This document shows positions 53,901-61,595 of a stretch of 64,000 nucleotides of DNA, one piece after another (position 1 is the stretch's first letter; each line of letters begins with the position of its first letter). The translations under genes and the position numbers were made by a program. The stretch is from Spartobacteria bacterium. GTDB lineage: Bacteria; Verrucomicrobiota; Verrucomicrobiia; Chthoniobacterales; UBA10450. The DNA lies in contig PNAS01000073.1 in the NCBI GenBank assembly GCA_003169695.1, forward strand, positions 134,915-198,914, in the 5' to 3' direction. The notes beneath the pieces are model-generated. The model worked only from the letters and a program-made list of their open reading frames with translations, was not told where the DNA came from and made no database searches.

Positions 53901-54172
53901 AGCTCCGTCGACATTTTATCTGCCAGTGCTTCGACCGGAGAAGCTTGCTTCACAATCTGAGCGACAAAGTCACCGAGGAAGGGAAAAGCGTAATTCGCGC
54001 AGATCCCTTGCAGTTGAGCAATCTGGAGAGAGAGCCAGCGCCGACTCGCCAAACTCTGGACCACGACGATCTCAGGAGTGAAAGGTGAACCGAGCGGTGC
54101 TGACACGACCTGTGAAAGGCGCTGCGCGAGGAGTTCGAGCTGGTTGCTCGTATGAAGAATCAGGCCAGGCAT
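50903..54172 (-). CDS. recC: Exodeoxyribonuclease V gamma subunit (RecC)
   Basis: The protein has 1089 residues. It is helicase-like but without working ATPase motifs, as expected of the RecC Chi-scanning subunit. Recognisable parts are LHTSNQLELLAQRLSQVV at the start, VVQSLASRRWLSLQIAQ, LHACHSPMREVEVLYDQLLD, IIVMTPEIEKYAPFIRGVFG and VTFCALKPVRSIPARVVCLLG with NDQAFPR. The ATG at 54172 (MPGLILHTSN) is the family start; the open frame upstream is not conserved. First gene of the recC-recB-recD operon, whose promoter should lie in the 197-bp gap up to 54369, where no other gene is seen. Confidence 0.94.
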   Translation of the reverse strand: MPGLILHTSNQLELLAQRLSQVVSAPLGSPFTPEIVVVQSLASRRWLSLQIAQLQGICANYAFPFLGDFVAQIVKQASPVEALADKMSTELLTWKIDSLLPRCLTRKEFAPVAKYLRDGDSLKRFHLAIRVANLFDQYRVYRPDMVSGWTASRKALSEDEAWQAALWRQLGEAPGFDQALDRLRARGFENVNQLDLPERISVFAPTSLPPAYLELLFQLARVREVHLFLLRPSREYRGNDPTAKQRARLGLSPSDPATSNPLVTSWGKVDADLTDLLLEIDERLGVAVENGSEEFKEFQPVTLLGTLKSDILSAKNRGAESDSNNEAAPRVMVESGDRSLVLHACHSPMREVEVLYDQLLDCFETMPNLQPRDIIVMTPEIEKYAPFIRGVFGYPESESMRIPYALADRHPRSESLPIDTFMTLLDLPGSRYTAPQIFALLGSRAFRRRFRFSDEDLSLIRDWIEETAIRWGVDAADRARIGLPALDANTWRYGLNRLLLGYSMPGEGKHLFEGVLPHGEVEGDGAEVLGRFISATEALFRLTENLEHPRPLANWVEPLLETIGQFLDPAGEEELRDVRFLRTTVDQLRTLRDSADAGANVDFRVVRHYLAEQLATMEQRGQFFKGHVTFCALKPVRSIPARVVCLLGINDQAFPRRPQPAQFDLMARSARTGDPSARQDDRYSFLETLLSAQEKLLISYVGRSAVHNKEIPPSVVVSELFDYLDQAFVFPKKESAREFVLTEHPLQAFSLRYFSAAGMDERFFSYSEANAEASRSITARRAPEMPPFITDPLPQIEESNHSLELRELIDFWKNPSKYFVRKRLGLSLWERDDCLSDNEPFQLDNLEQYLIKQELLADELETGELLPPAVFQARGILPAGVIGELQLRSMRLEVQKLAQVVQGHIDGGKKDEPVDVDLQLKTFRLGGKIHSLYQGKSVFFRTAKLNPKDYLRAWIEHLVLCALAEDGAAETVLIGKDAVVTFGPVTSARAELQTLCELFWQGLMLPLRFFPASGMAFVEAELSGKGDPFKKASDKWDGMWRKNEKREGEKDDVFIARCFDGPDSLDERFTALARLVFGPMLQHAKREEL

Positions 54173-54369
54173 TGGAATGGGTTGAGAGTGAAGTTCAATG
54201 AGGAATTCCCGAGAAAGTCTAACATAACGCGCAATTGCATAATGGGCACGGTAGCATCCTCTCATAGGGGGTCAGACAACGGCTGTCCAACGCATCACAA
54301 TTCTGCCGGATCAAGCTATTCACGGTTCTGCTGGCAATCACCCAGCCGATTGCGCAAATTGCCTGAAGT

Positions 54370-55362
54370 ATGAGGAGTTGGAATCTGTTTCCGGTAGTGA
54401 TCCTGGCTGCGGCGAGCGCAGCGGCGGCTGGAGTCACCCCCGCGACAGTGCGCGTTGCGGCGGCCTATTCGGCCAGTCAGGGGGGCGCGTCGTTCCTCGC
54501 CGTCCAGGATGGACAAACGCTATTCGAACAATCCGCGGGGGAGCCGCGAAAGATTTACAGCGGCACGAAAGCCTTTTGGGGGTTGGCCGCGCTTGCCGCC
54601 GCCGAGGATGGTTTGTTGAACCTCGATGAGGACGTGGCAACCACGATCCCGGCGTGGCGCAACGATCCGCGCAAAGCGCGGGTAACGATCCGGCAGTTGC
54701 TCGATTTCTCGTGCGGGCTCGATCCGGTGTTTTATTTGCACAATAACAATCCGGGTGATCGCGACCGGATCGCAATAGGAGCGCCAATAGTTGCCAGCCC
54801 GGGATCCGCTTTCATTTATGGGCCGAGCGCGCTCCAGGTTTTTCATCAGGTGTTGCAGCAGAAGCTGCGCGGGGAATCGCCGACGCATTATCTCGAGCGC
54901 CGCGTTCTACATCGCCTTGGACTCGGGTCGCAGCGTTACCTTGCGGATAGCGCAGGCAATCCGCTGCTCGCCGCCGGCTGGTATCTGACCGCGCGGGAGT
55001 GGGCGAGATTAGGGCAGCTGGTGCTGGCAGCCGGTGCGCCAGTGGTTACGTCCGGTTCGCTCGCGCAATGCTGGCGCGGATCATCCGCCAATAGGGCTTT
55101 CTCCCTCGGGTGGTGGAACAACCGAGCGGCGCCGGGCGGTCGCGAGTTTGATTTCGAAGATATGCTGGTACCGAAGTGGCCGCGGCAAAACTGGCGCGGC
55201 GCGGTCCTTTGCCGCGACGCGCCGAGCGATCTCGTGGCTTGCATCGGCTCAGGCTATCAACGCCTTTATGTGATTCCATCGATGGGTCTCGTCGTGGTGC
55301 GCCAAAGTTCAGGTGGCCGTTTTTCGGACGCGCGTTTTTTGCGATTGCTGCTCGGGAAATAA
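54370..55362 (+). CDS. Serine hydrolase of the beta-lactamase (class C) / penicillin-binding family
   Basis: The protein has 330 residues. A signal peptide (about 1-20) is followed by the active-site SxxK as IYSGTKAFWGLA (about residues 58-69), where Ser and Lys are the catalytic pair, and a YxN-like motif that reads FIYGPSALQ. The third KTG-like motif is not evident. The EDGLLNLDEDVATTIPAW and TIRQLLDFSCGLDP stretches are typical of the family. Substrate unknown (esterase, peptidase or lactamase). It is divergent from recC; its stop is 1 base from the stop of the convergent downstream gene. Confidence 0.82.
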   Translation: MRSWNLFPVVILAAASAAAAGVTPATVRVAAAYSASQGGASFLAVQDGQTLFEQSAGEPRKIYSGTKAFWGLAALAAAEDGLLNLDEDVATTIPAWRNDPRKARVTIRQLLDFSCGLDPVFYLHNNNPGDRDRIAIGAPIVASPGSAFIYGPSALQVFHQVLQQKLRGESPTHYLERRVLHRLGLGSQRYLADSAGNPLLAAGWYLTAREWARLGQLVLAAGAPVVTSGSLAQCWRGSSANRAFSLGWWNNRAAPGGREFDFEDMLVPKWPRQNWRGAVLCRDAPSDLVACIGSGYQRLYVIPSMGLVVVRQSSGGRFSDARFLRLLLGK

Positions 55363-55363
55363 C

Positions 55364-56431
55364 TTACTTCCGCGTGGCGACCATGAGCGAAGAGCGACTT
55401 GGTTGCCACTGGTAGCCGAAGCTAAACTCCAAGAGGGCCGGCTTGCTATCGGCGTCCGTTCTCGCAAGGTCCGGCTGCGGATACTCCTTGAAGCGGTTGA
55501 TAGGACCGTGATAGCGCCCGTATAAACGGATGTCCCACTTTTGAGGGTCAAAAAAACGGAACGGAATTCCGGAATCGTCCTGGAGGATCAGCTTGCTGTG
55601 GGCGAGGAGAAAGCCGCGCACCTGTGAGAAATTGTTGGAGTGCATGAGGTAGGACGCGGCCTTAAGCAGGGTCACGCCGTCGCCTTGTTGCTCGCAGAAT
55701 TTGCCAAAGCCCGGATTGGCTTTGCCAGCCCAATCGGCCAGATCGCTGGTGAAATAGTAGAGCGTTTGCTCGCGGCCATTCGGACCGATGAAGACGATTC
55801 TGACGCCGGGCGTGGTGCCTTTGCCCTCGGGGACAAAATTGCCCGAGCGATCGAGCGCGACTGGTGTGACGGAATCGATCGTGCACCCGGCGCGCGCGAG
55901 AAAAACGTAGAGAACTGGCAACGTGCCACTGAGCTGCATTTGCCTCAGATCGACTTTCATGTTTTTGGTGATGAAGAAACTCCAGCTCAGCACCGAGTCG
56001 AGCGATCTCCGCAGGTTGGCCAGCGCGGAAGGCAGGATGGCGCGCGGGATTTTATCGATGTCGGGCACTGGTCCGACCGGCTCGATGCCGCAGAGAATGT
56101 AGGTGCTCGCGTTGGGGAAGAAGGCGTTGGCGTAGAGAAAATCCGGGCCGCTGAACATGTAGAACATCGGCCCGGCATCTTCGTACGACGGACTCAGGGA
56201 CTGCGGAGCCCAGGCGCGGATTTTTGAGAGCTGCTGCTTTTCCAAACGCTCCCACGCGCGGTCGAGGTCGGTCGCGTGGGTGGCCCATCCAGAATCAGTG
56301 CTATGGCTTTCGAGCGCGGTACCTCTTACGGGCAGCCCAGCCAGAAACTTCGCAGTCGCATCAGCGGCTGGATCCGATGCCAGTGCCTGCGCGCACAGGA
56401 TGAGCGAGAGGAAGAGCAGAAATCGTTTCAA
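55364..56431 (-). CDS. Secreted protein of an unrecognised family, paralogue 1
   Basis: The protein has about 355 residues with a signal peptide (LKRFLLFLSLILCAQALA). It is clearly paralogous to the next gene upstream: shared blocks are MFSGPDFLYANAFFPNAS, YILCGIEPVGPVPDI, GTLPVLYVFLARAGCTI, QTLYYFTSDL, LLKAASYLMHSNNF, ILQDDSGIPFRFF and FSFGYQWQPSRSSLMVATRK. The start is set as a TTG at 56431 because it aligns with the ATG of the paralogue; a TTG at 56485 would add 18 residues. The frequent aromatic residues and YGRYHGPIN end resemble a secreted domain. I do not recognise a function. Confidence 0.75.
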   Translation of the reverse strand: MKRFLLFLSLILCAQALASDPAADATAKFLAGLPVRGTALESHSTDSGWATHATDLDRAWERLEKQQLSKIRAWAPQSLSPSYEDAGPMFYMFSGPDFLYANAFFPNASTYILCGIEPVGPVPDIDKIPRAILPSALANLRRSLDSVLSWSFFITKNMKVDLRQMQLSGTLPVLYVFLARAGCTIDSVTPVALDRSGNFVPEGKGTTPGVRIVFIGPNGREQTLYYFTSDLADWAGKANPGFGKFCEQQGDGVTLLKAASYLMHSNNFSQVRGFLLAHSKLILQDDSGIPFRFFDPQKWDIRLYGRYHGPINRFKEYPQPDLARTDADSKPALLEFSFGYQWQPSRSSLMVATRK

Positions 56432-56468
56432 AAGGGGGATTCTGACGTGGAAGATTCGTCGGGCAATC

Positions 56469-57485
56469 TTATTTGCGCGTAGCAATCATGAGGAGGCCGC
56501 GATCCTGCTGCCAGTGGTAGCCGAAAGCGAATCCGAGTTCGGAAGGCGGCGGGTCCTTTGCATAAACCGCAGCGAGGTCGGGCTGGCGATATTTCCCGAA
56601 CATCTCCGCGTGCGGCACATACCGCCCGTAGCAATCGACTTTCCAGCTTTTCGTGAAGGAGCGGAGAGGGATGCCGGAGTCGTCCTGGATGATGACGCGG
56701 CTGTGCTCGAGCAGGAAATTGCGCACGCCGGCGAAACCCTCGCCGTGCATGAGATACGAGGCGGCCTTGAGCAGACTTAGACCCGGCCCTTGCGCGGCGC
56801 ACCAGCTAAGGAAGTTGCTTTTGCCACCGGAGAGATCGGTCTTGAAGTAATACAAGGTCTGCTTGGGGCCATGGCTAACGAAAGTGATCTTTACGCCCTC
56901 CGCAGGGCTTTTTATGTAGGTCGTGTCCAGCACGGTGCAGCCGCGCCGCGCGAGAAAGACGTAAAGGATCGGGAGAGTGCCGCCAAGACTCCCGTGGCCG
57001 AGATCGGTGCGCATGTCCTTGGTGATAAAATAATGCGTTTGCAAAATGGTGTGCATTGAGGCCCGCAAGGCGGCGAGCCCACCACCAACGATTTCAGGAC
57101 TCAGACTCGAGAGATCGGGCACCTGGCCGACTGGCTCCAGGCCCGCCAGGATATAAGTATTCGCGTTGGGAAAGAACGCGTGAGCGTAGAGAAAATCCGG
57201 ACCACTGAACATGTAGTACATCGTGTTCGAGCTGTTGTAATACTCGTTGGCGTTAGCGGCCATCCACGCGCGGATCGGGCCCAGTTGAAAGTATTCCTTC
57301 TTGAACCACGCTTCGTCCAAAGCGTTGGCGTGGTTTCGCCAGATCTCGCTTTGGGTTAGCGGCGCCAACGCGCCTTCTACAGGCAGACCGGCGAGAAAAC
57401 GCGCGCTCTCATCGAGGGTAGGGCGTTGTTGGGCAAAGGCGGATGCGGCCAGGAGCATCGACAAGACAAGGGCGTAGCGTTTCAT
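56469..57485 (-). CDS. Secreted protein of an unrecognised family, paralogue 2
   Basis: The protein has 338 residues with a signal peptide (MKRYALVLSMLLAASAFAQQ). It has the same blocks as paralogue 1: MYYMFSGPDFLYAHAFFPNA, YILAGLEPVGQVPDLSSL, GTLPILYVFLARRGCTVLD, QTLYYFKTDL, LLKAASYLMHGEGF, IIQDDSGIPLRSF and FGYHWQQDRGLLMIATRK. It lacks the inserted NFVPEGKGTTPG loop of paralogue 1 and so is slightly shorter. It begins 8 nt after the APC permease stop, so permease and both paralogues probably form one operon. Function unknown. Confidence 0.8.
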   Translation of the reverse strand: MKRYALVLSMLLAASAFAQQRPTLDESARFLAGLPVEGALAPLTQSEIWRNHANALDEAWFKKEYFQLGPIRAWMAANANEYYNSSNTMYYMFSGPDFLYAHAFFPNANTYILAGLEPVGQVPDLSSLSPEIVGGGLAALRASMHTILQTHYFITKDMRTDLGHGSLGGTLPILYVFLARRGCTVLDTTYIKSPAEGVKITFVSHGPKQTLYYFKTDLSGGKSNFLSWCAAQGPGLSLLKAASYLMHGEGFAGVRNFLLEHSRVIIQDDSGIPLRSFTKSWKVDCYGRYVPHAEMFGKYRQPDLAAVYAKDPPPSELGFAFGYHWQQDRGLLMIATRK

Positions 57486-57493
57486 GACGGCAA

Positions 57494-58822
57494 TCAGACG
57501 GATGCAGGAGCCCTTTTTGCAGAGAGAAAATAAACAACCAAACCGAGCGCCATGGTTGCGAGACCCCAAAGTGACGGTCTGCGAGTGGAGGCTTCGGTCA
57601 GCATGTGTACCAGCATCCAGGCGCTGATGGCCAGAAAAATCGCTGGCGTGACAGGGTATCCCCAGGCGCGGTACGGGCGCGGTAGATTCGGTCGCCGCCA
57701 GCGTAGGACGAAGACGCCAAGCACGGTGAGAGTCGAACAGAGGGTGAGGCTGAATTGGATGTAATTGACCGTGGTCTGGAAGGTCGCCGTCAGCAGGAGC
57801 AAAACCACGATCGCGAACTGCGCGAGCATCGCGGCCGTCGGAATCCCGCGAGCGTTGCGGCGGGCCAGGGGCGCGAGAATGCCAAGGTCTTCGCCCATGG
57901 CCGCGGTGATGCGCGGGCCGATCCACATCATCGCGCTGACGGTGGAGACCAGCCCCAGGCAAATGAAGGAAGCCATTACCTTCGCTCCCGCCGCGCCAAA
58001 GATGTGTGCGCCGGCGATAACCGCTACTTGCTGTTTTCCTACCATCTCGGCCACTGGGGTAGTGCGCAAAAAAACGGCGTTCGTCGCGAGGTAAAGGGCC
58101 ATGACCAACAGGGTCCCCAAGCCGACAGAAAGCGGAATAGTGCGAGATGGATTGCGCACTTCGCCCACAATGTAGGTTGAGGCATTCCATCCCGAATAGG
58201 CGTACATGACCCAATAAAGGCTGATCGCGAAGGGCGCGCTAAGAATCAAGGGGCCATCGGTTTTGACAGGCAGAAACGAGATTGGCTGTGTCGCCTTCGC
58301 CCAAAGACCCGCGCCGATGATCACGAGGACGAGCGCGACCTTGAGAATAGTAGAAGCGTTTTGAAATGCGCTGCCTAACCGCAGGTCACGTAACAGGACG
58401 AGTGTGCAGATCGTTACAACCGCCAGCGACAGAATCAGCGGGTTCGCACCTGGCATAACCTCCGAGAAGTAGGTGCCGAAGGCCATGGCCGCGATCGCGA
58501 CAGGCGCGGCAAAGCCGACCGTCGCCGAAATCCAGCCGGCGAGAAAACCAAGCGAGGGATGATAGATTTCGCCGAGAAAATGATATTCACCGCCCGAGCG
58601 CGGCAGGGCGGCTCCCAGCTCTGCATAAGAGAGCGCGCCGCAGAGCGCACAGACACCGCCCACCGCCCAAACCGCCATGATGGCGAATCCAGTCGGCAAA
58701 TCCCCCACTTGAAACCCGAGGCTGGTGAAGATACCCGTGCCGATCATGTTCGCGACGACGATACAAGTCGCCGTAAGCGGCGAAATGGTCTTGGCGCCTT
58801 GCAGTCTGGAACCCGAACTCAC
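57494..58822 (-). CDS. APC-superfamily amino acid permease
   Basis: The protein has 442 residues and twelve predicted transmembrane helices of the amino acid-polyamine-organocation type. The first helix holds the substrate-binding VVANMIGTGIFTSLGF, then YAELGAALPRSGGEYHFLGE, MYAYSGWNASTYIVGEVRNP in helix 6 and LARRNARGIPTAAML. It probably imports an amino acid across the inner membrane. The start is GTG at 58822. It is first in an operon with two secreted paralogues of unknown function, which could help capture or release its substrate (inference). Confidence 0.9.
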   Translation of the reverse strand: MSSGSRLQGAKTISPLTATCIVVANMIGTGIFTSLGFQVGDLPTGFAIMAVWAVGGVCALCGALSYAELGAALPRSGGEYHFLGEIYHPSLGFLAGWISATVGFAAPVAIAAMAFGTYFSEVMPGANPLILSLAVVTICTLVLLRDLRLGSAFQNASTILKVALVLVIIGAGLWAKATQPISFLPVKTDGPLILSAPFAISLYWVMYAYSGWNASTYIVGEVRNPSRTIPLSVGLGTLLVMALYLATNAVFLRTTPVAEMVGKQQVAVIAGAHIFGAAGAKVMASFICLGLVSTVSAMMWIGPRITAAMGEDLGILAPLARRNARGIPTAAMLAQFAIVVLLLLTATFQTTVNYIQFSLTLCSTLTVLGVFVLRWRRPNLPRPYRAWGYPVTPAIFLAISAWMLVHMLTEASTRRPSLWGLATMALGLVVYFLSAKRAPASV

Positions 58823-58913
58823 CCGGCGATGATGTAGGGATTGCGCGCGACGGAGTCAATGCTGACCGCGGCCGGGAATCCCAAGACCACGACAAACGAC
58901 TCTCGCTCGATTG

Positions 58914-59900
58914 TTAATCCAGCGGACTCTTCACGCCGAGACCCGGCTTATTCAAGACATGGGTATAGATCATCGTTGTGCTCACGTCTTTGTGTCCGAG
59001 TAATTCCTGCACCGTGCGGATGTCGTACCCGTTCTCGAGCAAATGCGTCGCGAACGAGTGCCGTAGCGAATGACACGTGGCCGGTTTGGAAAGACCTGAC
59101 GCGCGCACCGCTTTCTTCACCTCCAGTTGCAATGAACTCTCTTCGACATGATGGCGTCGCTTCTCTTGCGAGCGCGGATCCATCGAAATTCGAGGGGAGG
59201 GAAAGATATATTGCCAACTCCATTCCCGCTGCGCGTTGGGATATTTACTCTCGAGCGCCGTCGGCAAGTAAACAGATCCGAGTCCCGCTTCCACGTCTTC
59301 TTCATGCTGCGCTTTCACTTTCTGCAAATGGCGCTCCAATGCCTGCGCTAGATTGACAGGCAACATCGTAACCCGGTCTTTGGCGCCTTTACCGTCGCGC
59401 ACGACGACCTGGGCATAGCCGAAGTCGACATCTTTCACTCGCAACCGCACGCACTCCATGAGGCGCAGGCCGCTGCCATAGAGCAGCCCGGCCATGAGTC
59501 GATGGGTCCCGTGCAAGTGGGCGAAAATCTTGCGCACTTCATCCTTTGTCAGCACGACGGGAAGACGGGCCGGCCTTTTCACGCGCTCCACTTGATCCAA
59601 CCAGCCGATTTCCCGCTGCAGAACCTCTTTGTACAGGAAAAGCAATGCGCTCAGCGCCTGGTTCTGGGTCGAGGCCGCTACCTTGCGCTCGCACGCCAGG
59701 TAGGTGAGGAATTCCGTCAGCTCCACTTCTGCCATTTCGCTCGGGTGCCTCTTGCCGTGGAAGAGGATAAACCGCCGGATCCAGTCGAGGTACGTTTGCT
59801 CGGTCCGAAAACTATAATGCTTTCGCCGGATTACATCTCGGACTTGATCCAGCAGTTTGGGCTTGCCCGGCGAAATCCCGGTCCGTATGGTGGGGGCCAT
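58914..59900 (-). CDS. intI: Integron integrase (tyrosine recombinase IntI)
   Basis: The protein has 328 residues. Catalytic residues are Arg146 ([16 protein letters not shown]), Lys171 (RDGKGAKDR), His277 and Arg280 ([16 protein letters not shown]), His303 ([11 protein letters not shown]) and Tyr312 (MIYTHVLN). The IntI-specific insert that separates integron integrases from XerC/D is present at about 213-250 ([20 protein letters not shown], then [11 protein letters not shown]). The start is the ATG at 59900 with GGGAGG nine bases before it. It reads leftward, away from the rightward cassette array, the standard integron layout. It should recombine attC sites (as folded single strands) with attI and attC. 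No frameshift or lost residue is seen, so it looks functional. Confidence 0.97.
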   Translation of the reverse strand: MAPTIRTGISPGKPKLLDQVRDVIRRKHYSFRTEQTYLDWIRRFILFHGKRHPSEMAEVELTEFLTYLACERKVAASTQNQALSALLFLYKEVLQREIGWLDQVERVKRPARLPVVLTKDEVRKIFAHLHGTHRLMAGLLYGSGLRLMECVRLRVKDVDFGYAQVVVRDGKGAKDRVTMLPVNLAQALERHLQKVKAQHEEDVEAGLGSVYLPTALESKYPNAQREWSWQYIFPSPRISMDPRSQEKRRHHVEESSLQLEVKKAVRASGLSKPATCHSLRHSFATHLLENGYDIRTVQELLGHKDVSTTMIYTHVLNKPGLGVKSPLD

Positions 59901-59944
59901 GCTCGGTATCCTCCCTACCTCGGCCCTAAAAGCAAGCGGATTAT

Positions 59945-59995
59945 TAGGCCGAATTATTCCCCTTTTGCGAACAAATTGCCGAATAATTCGGCCTA
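59945..59995. repeat. Perfect 15-bp inverted repeat in the intI-array junction
   Basis: TAGGCCGAATTATTC (59945-59959) pairs exactly with GAATAATTCGGCCTA (59981-59995) across a 21-bp spacer. The right arm also contains the small palindrome GCCGAA-TAA-TTCGGC. It lies in the 101 bp between the intI start and the recombination core site, so it is either part of attI (integrase binding) or an operator over the intI and cassette promoters. Confidence 0.8.
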
Positions 59996-60001
59996 CTTCT
60001 C

Positions 60002-60008
60002 GTTAGAC
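60002..60008 (+). other. attI recombination core site (GTTAGAC)
   Basis: This is the first GTTRRRY core of the array, preceded by ACTTCTC and not by an attC-type left half, so it marks the attI/cassette-1 junction. Recombination is expected between G and TT. The same seven bases end attC1, attC5 and attC7. Confidence 0.85.
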
Positions 60009-60014
60009 CTCCCT

Positions 60015-60497
60015 GTGGATACGCCGCTTTTTCAGATCACAGCAACCGGCCTCAAGACTACTGAGAAGCTTGCCTTCTTTGCGGATCGCATCGAGCGCGA
60101 GTGGTCAACCACTCCGGGTACCAGCGGCGCAGCGATCATCCCCAAAAATACCTTGAGTCCATTGCTCTCCTCGCAAAAGACGTTTGCCTGGGGCTTCCGT
60201 AGGCCATTCTTCGAGTTTATCGTTTGTCTTGGCTTCGGGTTGGCTTTGCACGAGGGATTTGATCGACCGATTCTTCGTATCGTTGGATTAGTATTTTACT
60301 TTCTTGCGGCGCTGAAGCTCACCGTTGCTTTGTCACGCGTCCGAAGAGAACGTTGGATTTATCTCCATCGAGCAGACGGGGGACACCTCTTGACGCTGCG
60401 AGTAAACGGTCTGCAGGGTTTCTCGGAGTTGGAATTCATCGCCAAATACAAACAATACATGCAAGACGCCCTCCCAGATGCCCAGCCGAAGGTCTAA
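60015..60497 (+). CDS. Cassette 1: small membrane protein, function unknown
   Basis: The protein has 160 residues, read from a GTG (60015) seven bases after the core site; no in-frame ATG exists before the C-terminal end, so the start is tentative. The frame is open much further upstream, but only across the antisense of intI. The middle has two hydrophobic helices (about 77-92 and 96-113, around HEGFDRPILRI). The C-terminal half, RWIYLHRADGGHLLTLRVNG and LEFIAKYKQYMQDAL, looks like a small cytoplasmic domain. The stop codon lies inside attC1. As the first cassette it should be the most highly expressed, but no promoter was identified with confidence. Confidence 0.65.
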   Translation: MDTPLFQITATGLKTTEKLAFFADRIEREWSTTPGTSGAAIIPKNTLSPLLSSQKTFAWGFRRPFFEFIVCLGFGLALHEGFDRPILRIVGLVFYFLAALKLTVALSRVRRERWIYLHRADGGHLLTLRVNGLQGFSELEFIAKYKQYMQDALPDAQPKV

Positions 60498-60615
60498 CCA
60501 GGCGATGCAGCGAACGGCTACCCGCTGCGAGACCACATTTTCTTATGATCAAGAAACTTCCACTTCGATTGGCGCTCGCCTCCGGTAGCCGTCGCTGATC
60601 TTTTTCTCGTTAGAC
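60492..60615 (+). repeat. attC1
   Basis: This 124-bp site starts GTCTAAC (60492-60498) and ends GTTAGAC (60609-60615). The inner arms CAGCGAACGGCTACC and GGTAGCCGTCGCTG pair perfectly except for one extra A, the unpaired base that sets strand choice in attC recombination. Confidence 0.93.
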
Positions 60616-60617
60616 GG

Positions 60618-61010
60618 ATGAAAGCCCTCCGAATCGGTGTCCTGGTTAGCGCGCTGTTCGCTTTAGGCTGCGGGAGTGTCGTCCTTACACCGCAGCCCGA
60701 CAGGTTCTCCCGCGAAGACCATCGCCCAATGGACCCCTTGGACGAGCTTGCATTTGCACGAGGCTACTTTGCCCGTCCAGATTACGAGCCTGCGGGAGCA
60801 CCGTACAGAACTGTAATGACGTACACAAAGATGATGACGAGGCACGATTCTATCACGATACTCTTGGCCCAAAACCGTCTGACAAAACAATACTTTGTCA
60901 TTGTCTTTGATCTACCCAACTTTAAAGGGTGGAGTCGCGAGTCACTACTCGCACGTTCCGGTGTTAACGATGCTCTTCCCGGAATACCCGTGCAACTCAC
61001 CAAGCCATAG
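60618..61010 (+). CDS. Cassette 2: small lipoprotein, function unknown
   Basis: The protein has 130 residues. A lipoprotein signal peptide (MKALRIGVLVSALFALGCGS) has a lipobox LFALGC with Cys about 18. The mature part is short and charged: SREDHRPMDPLDELAFARGY, TVMTYTKMMTRHDSITILL, QYFVIVFDLPNFKGW. No family recognised. The ATG is two bases beyond the attC1 core; the stop is 14 bases before attC2. The product is predicted to be anchored in a membrane facing the periplasm. Confidence 0.75.
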   Translation: MKALRIGVLVSALFALGCGSVVLTPQPDRFSREDHRPMDPLDELAFARGYFARPDYEPAGAPYRTVMTYTKMMTRHDSITILLAQNRLTKQYFVIVFDLPNFKGWSRESLLARSGVNDALPGIPVQLTKP

Positions 61011-61024
61011 ATGCGACGCTATCC

Positions 61025-61147
61025 GTCTAACCAGTCGATGGAGCGAACGGCCACCCGCCGTGCATCCACTTCGTCCATCGCTATAACCTCATCGCTTCGA
61101 GTCATGCTCGCTCTCGGTGTCCGTCGCTCATCTCATTCTCGTTAGAT
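61025..61147 (+). repeat. attC2
   Basis: This 123-bp site runs from GTCTAAC (61025-61031) to GTTAGAT (61141-61147). The inner arms GAGCGAACGGCCACC and GGTGTCCGTCGCTC pair with the conserved extra A and one mismatch. It is closely similar to attC3. Confidence 0.93.
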
Positions 61148-61463
61148 GAAGCGCGCTCTTCATTGTCTTCTCCCGCTCATTTGCAGCATTTCAGTCGCGT
61201 TTGCGGCTGAGCCGAAGCATACATACATGCCTCCGGCTGGTTACGTTCCTGATGCTGCCACAGCCATCAAGATTGCTGTTGCGGTTTGGGAGCCAATTTA
61301 CGGTCGCGATCATATCGCGCAGAAGAAACCATTTCATGCGACGCTCAAGAATGGCATCTGGACTGTTGAGGGTTCGCTGCCGAAGGGCTGGCTTGGGGGC
61401 GTTCCGGAAGCTGAGATCGCTCAGAAGGATGGTAGAATTCTGCGCATCAGCCATGGCAAGTAA
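61146..61463 (+). CDS. Cassette 3: secreted NTF2-fold immunity-like protein (YbbC/YhhH type)
   Basis: The protein has 105 residues. A signal peptide (about 1-20, ending VAFAA) is followed by a compact domain with the family signatures VPDAATAIKIAVAVWEPIYG, LKNGIWTVEGSLPKGWLGG, VPEAEIAQKDGRILRISHGK. This matches the NTF2-fold immunity domain linked with polymorphic toxin systems and found repeatedly as an orphan small protein. The start codon lies within the attC2 core (ATG from GTTAGATG), so translation begins at the cassette joint itself. No toxin partner is present. A role in protection against a periplasmic or delivered toxin is an inference. Confidence 0.8.
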   Translation: MKRALHCLLPLICSISVAFAAEPKHTYMPPAGYVPDAATAIKIAVAVWEPIYGRDHIAQKKPFHATLKNGIWTVEGSLPKGWLGGVPEAEIAQKDGRILRISHGK

Positions 61464-61466
61464 ATC

Positions 61467-61589
61467 ATCTAACCAGTCGATGGAGCGAACGGCCACCCGT
61501 TGTGCGATCGCGCCTCGCGGGGCTCACACGTCTCCACTTCGGGCCATACGCGCTCTCGGTGGCCGTCGCTCATCTCTTTCTCGTTAGAT
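61467..61589 (+). repeat. attC3
   Basis: This 123-bp site runs from ATCTAAC (61467-61473) to GTTAGAT (61583-61589). The inner arms GAGCGAACGGCCACC and GGTGGCCGTCGCTC pair perfectly apart from the extra A. The left end begins three bases after the cassette 3 stop. Confidence 0.93.
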
Positions 61590-61595
61590 GCACGT

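Noticed and set aside
54173..54369. A small gene between recC and the serine hydrolase gene
   Set aside because: The open frames here are short and lack ribosome binding sites; the gap is best read as the divergent promoter region.
59502..60014. A long N-terminal extension of cassette 1 reaching back across attI and the antisense of intI
   Set aside because: It would cross the recombination core and lie opposite the integrase gene; the cassette gene must start beyond the attI core.
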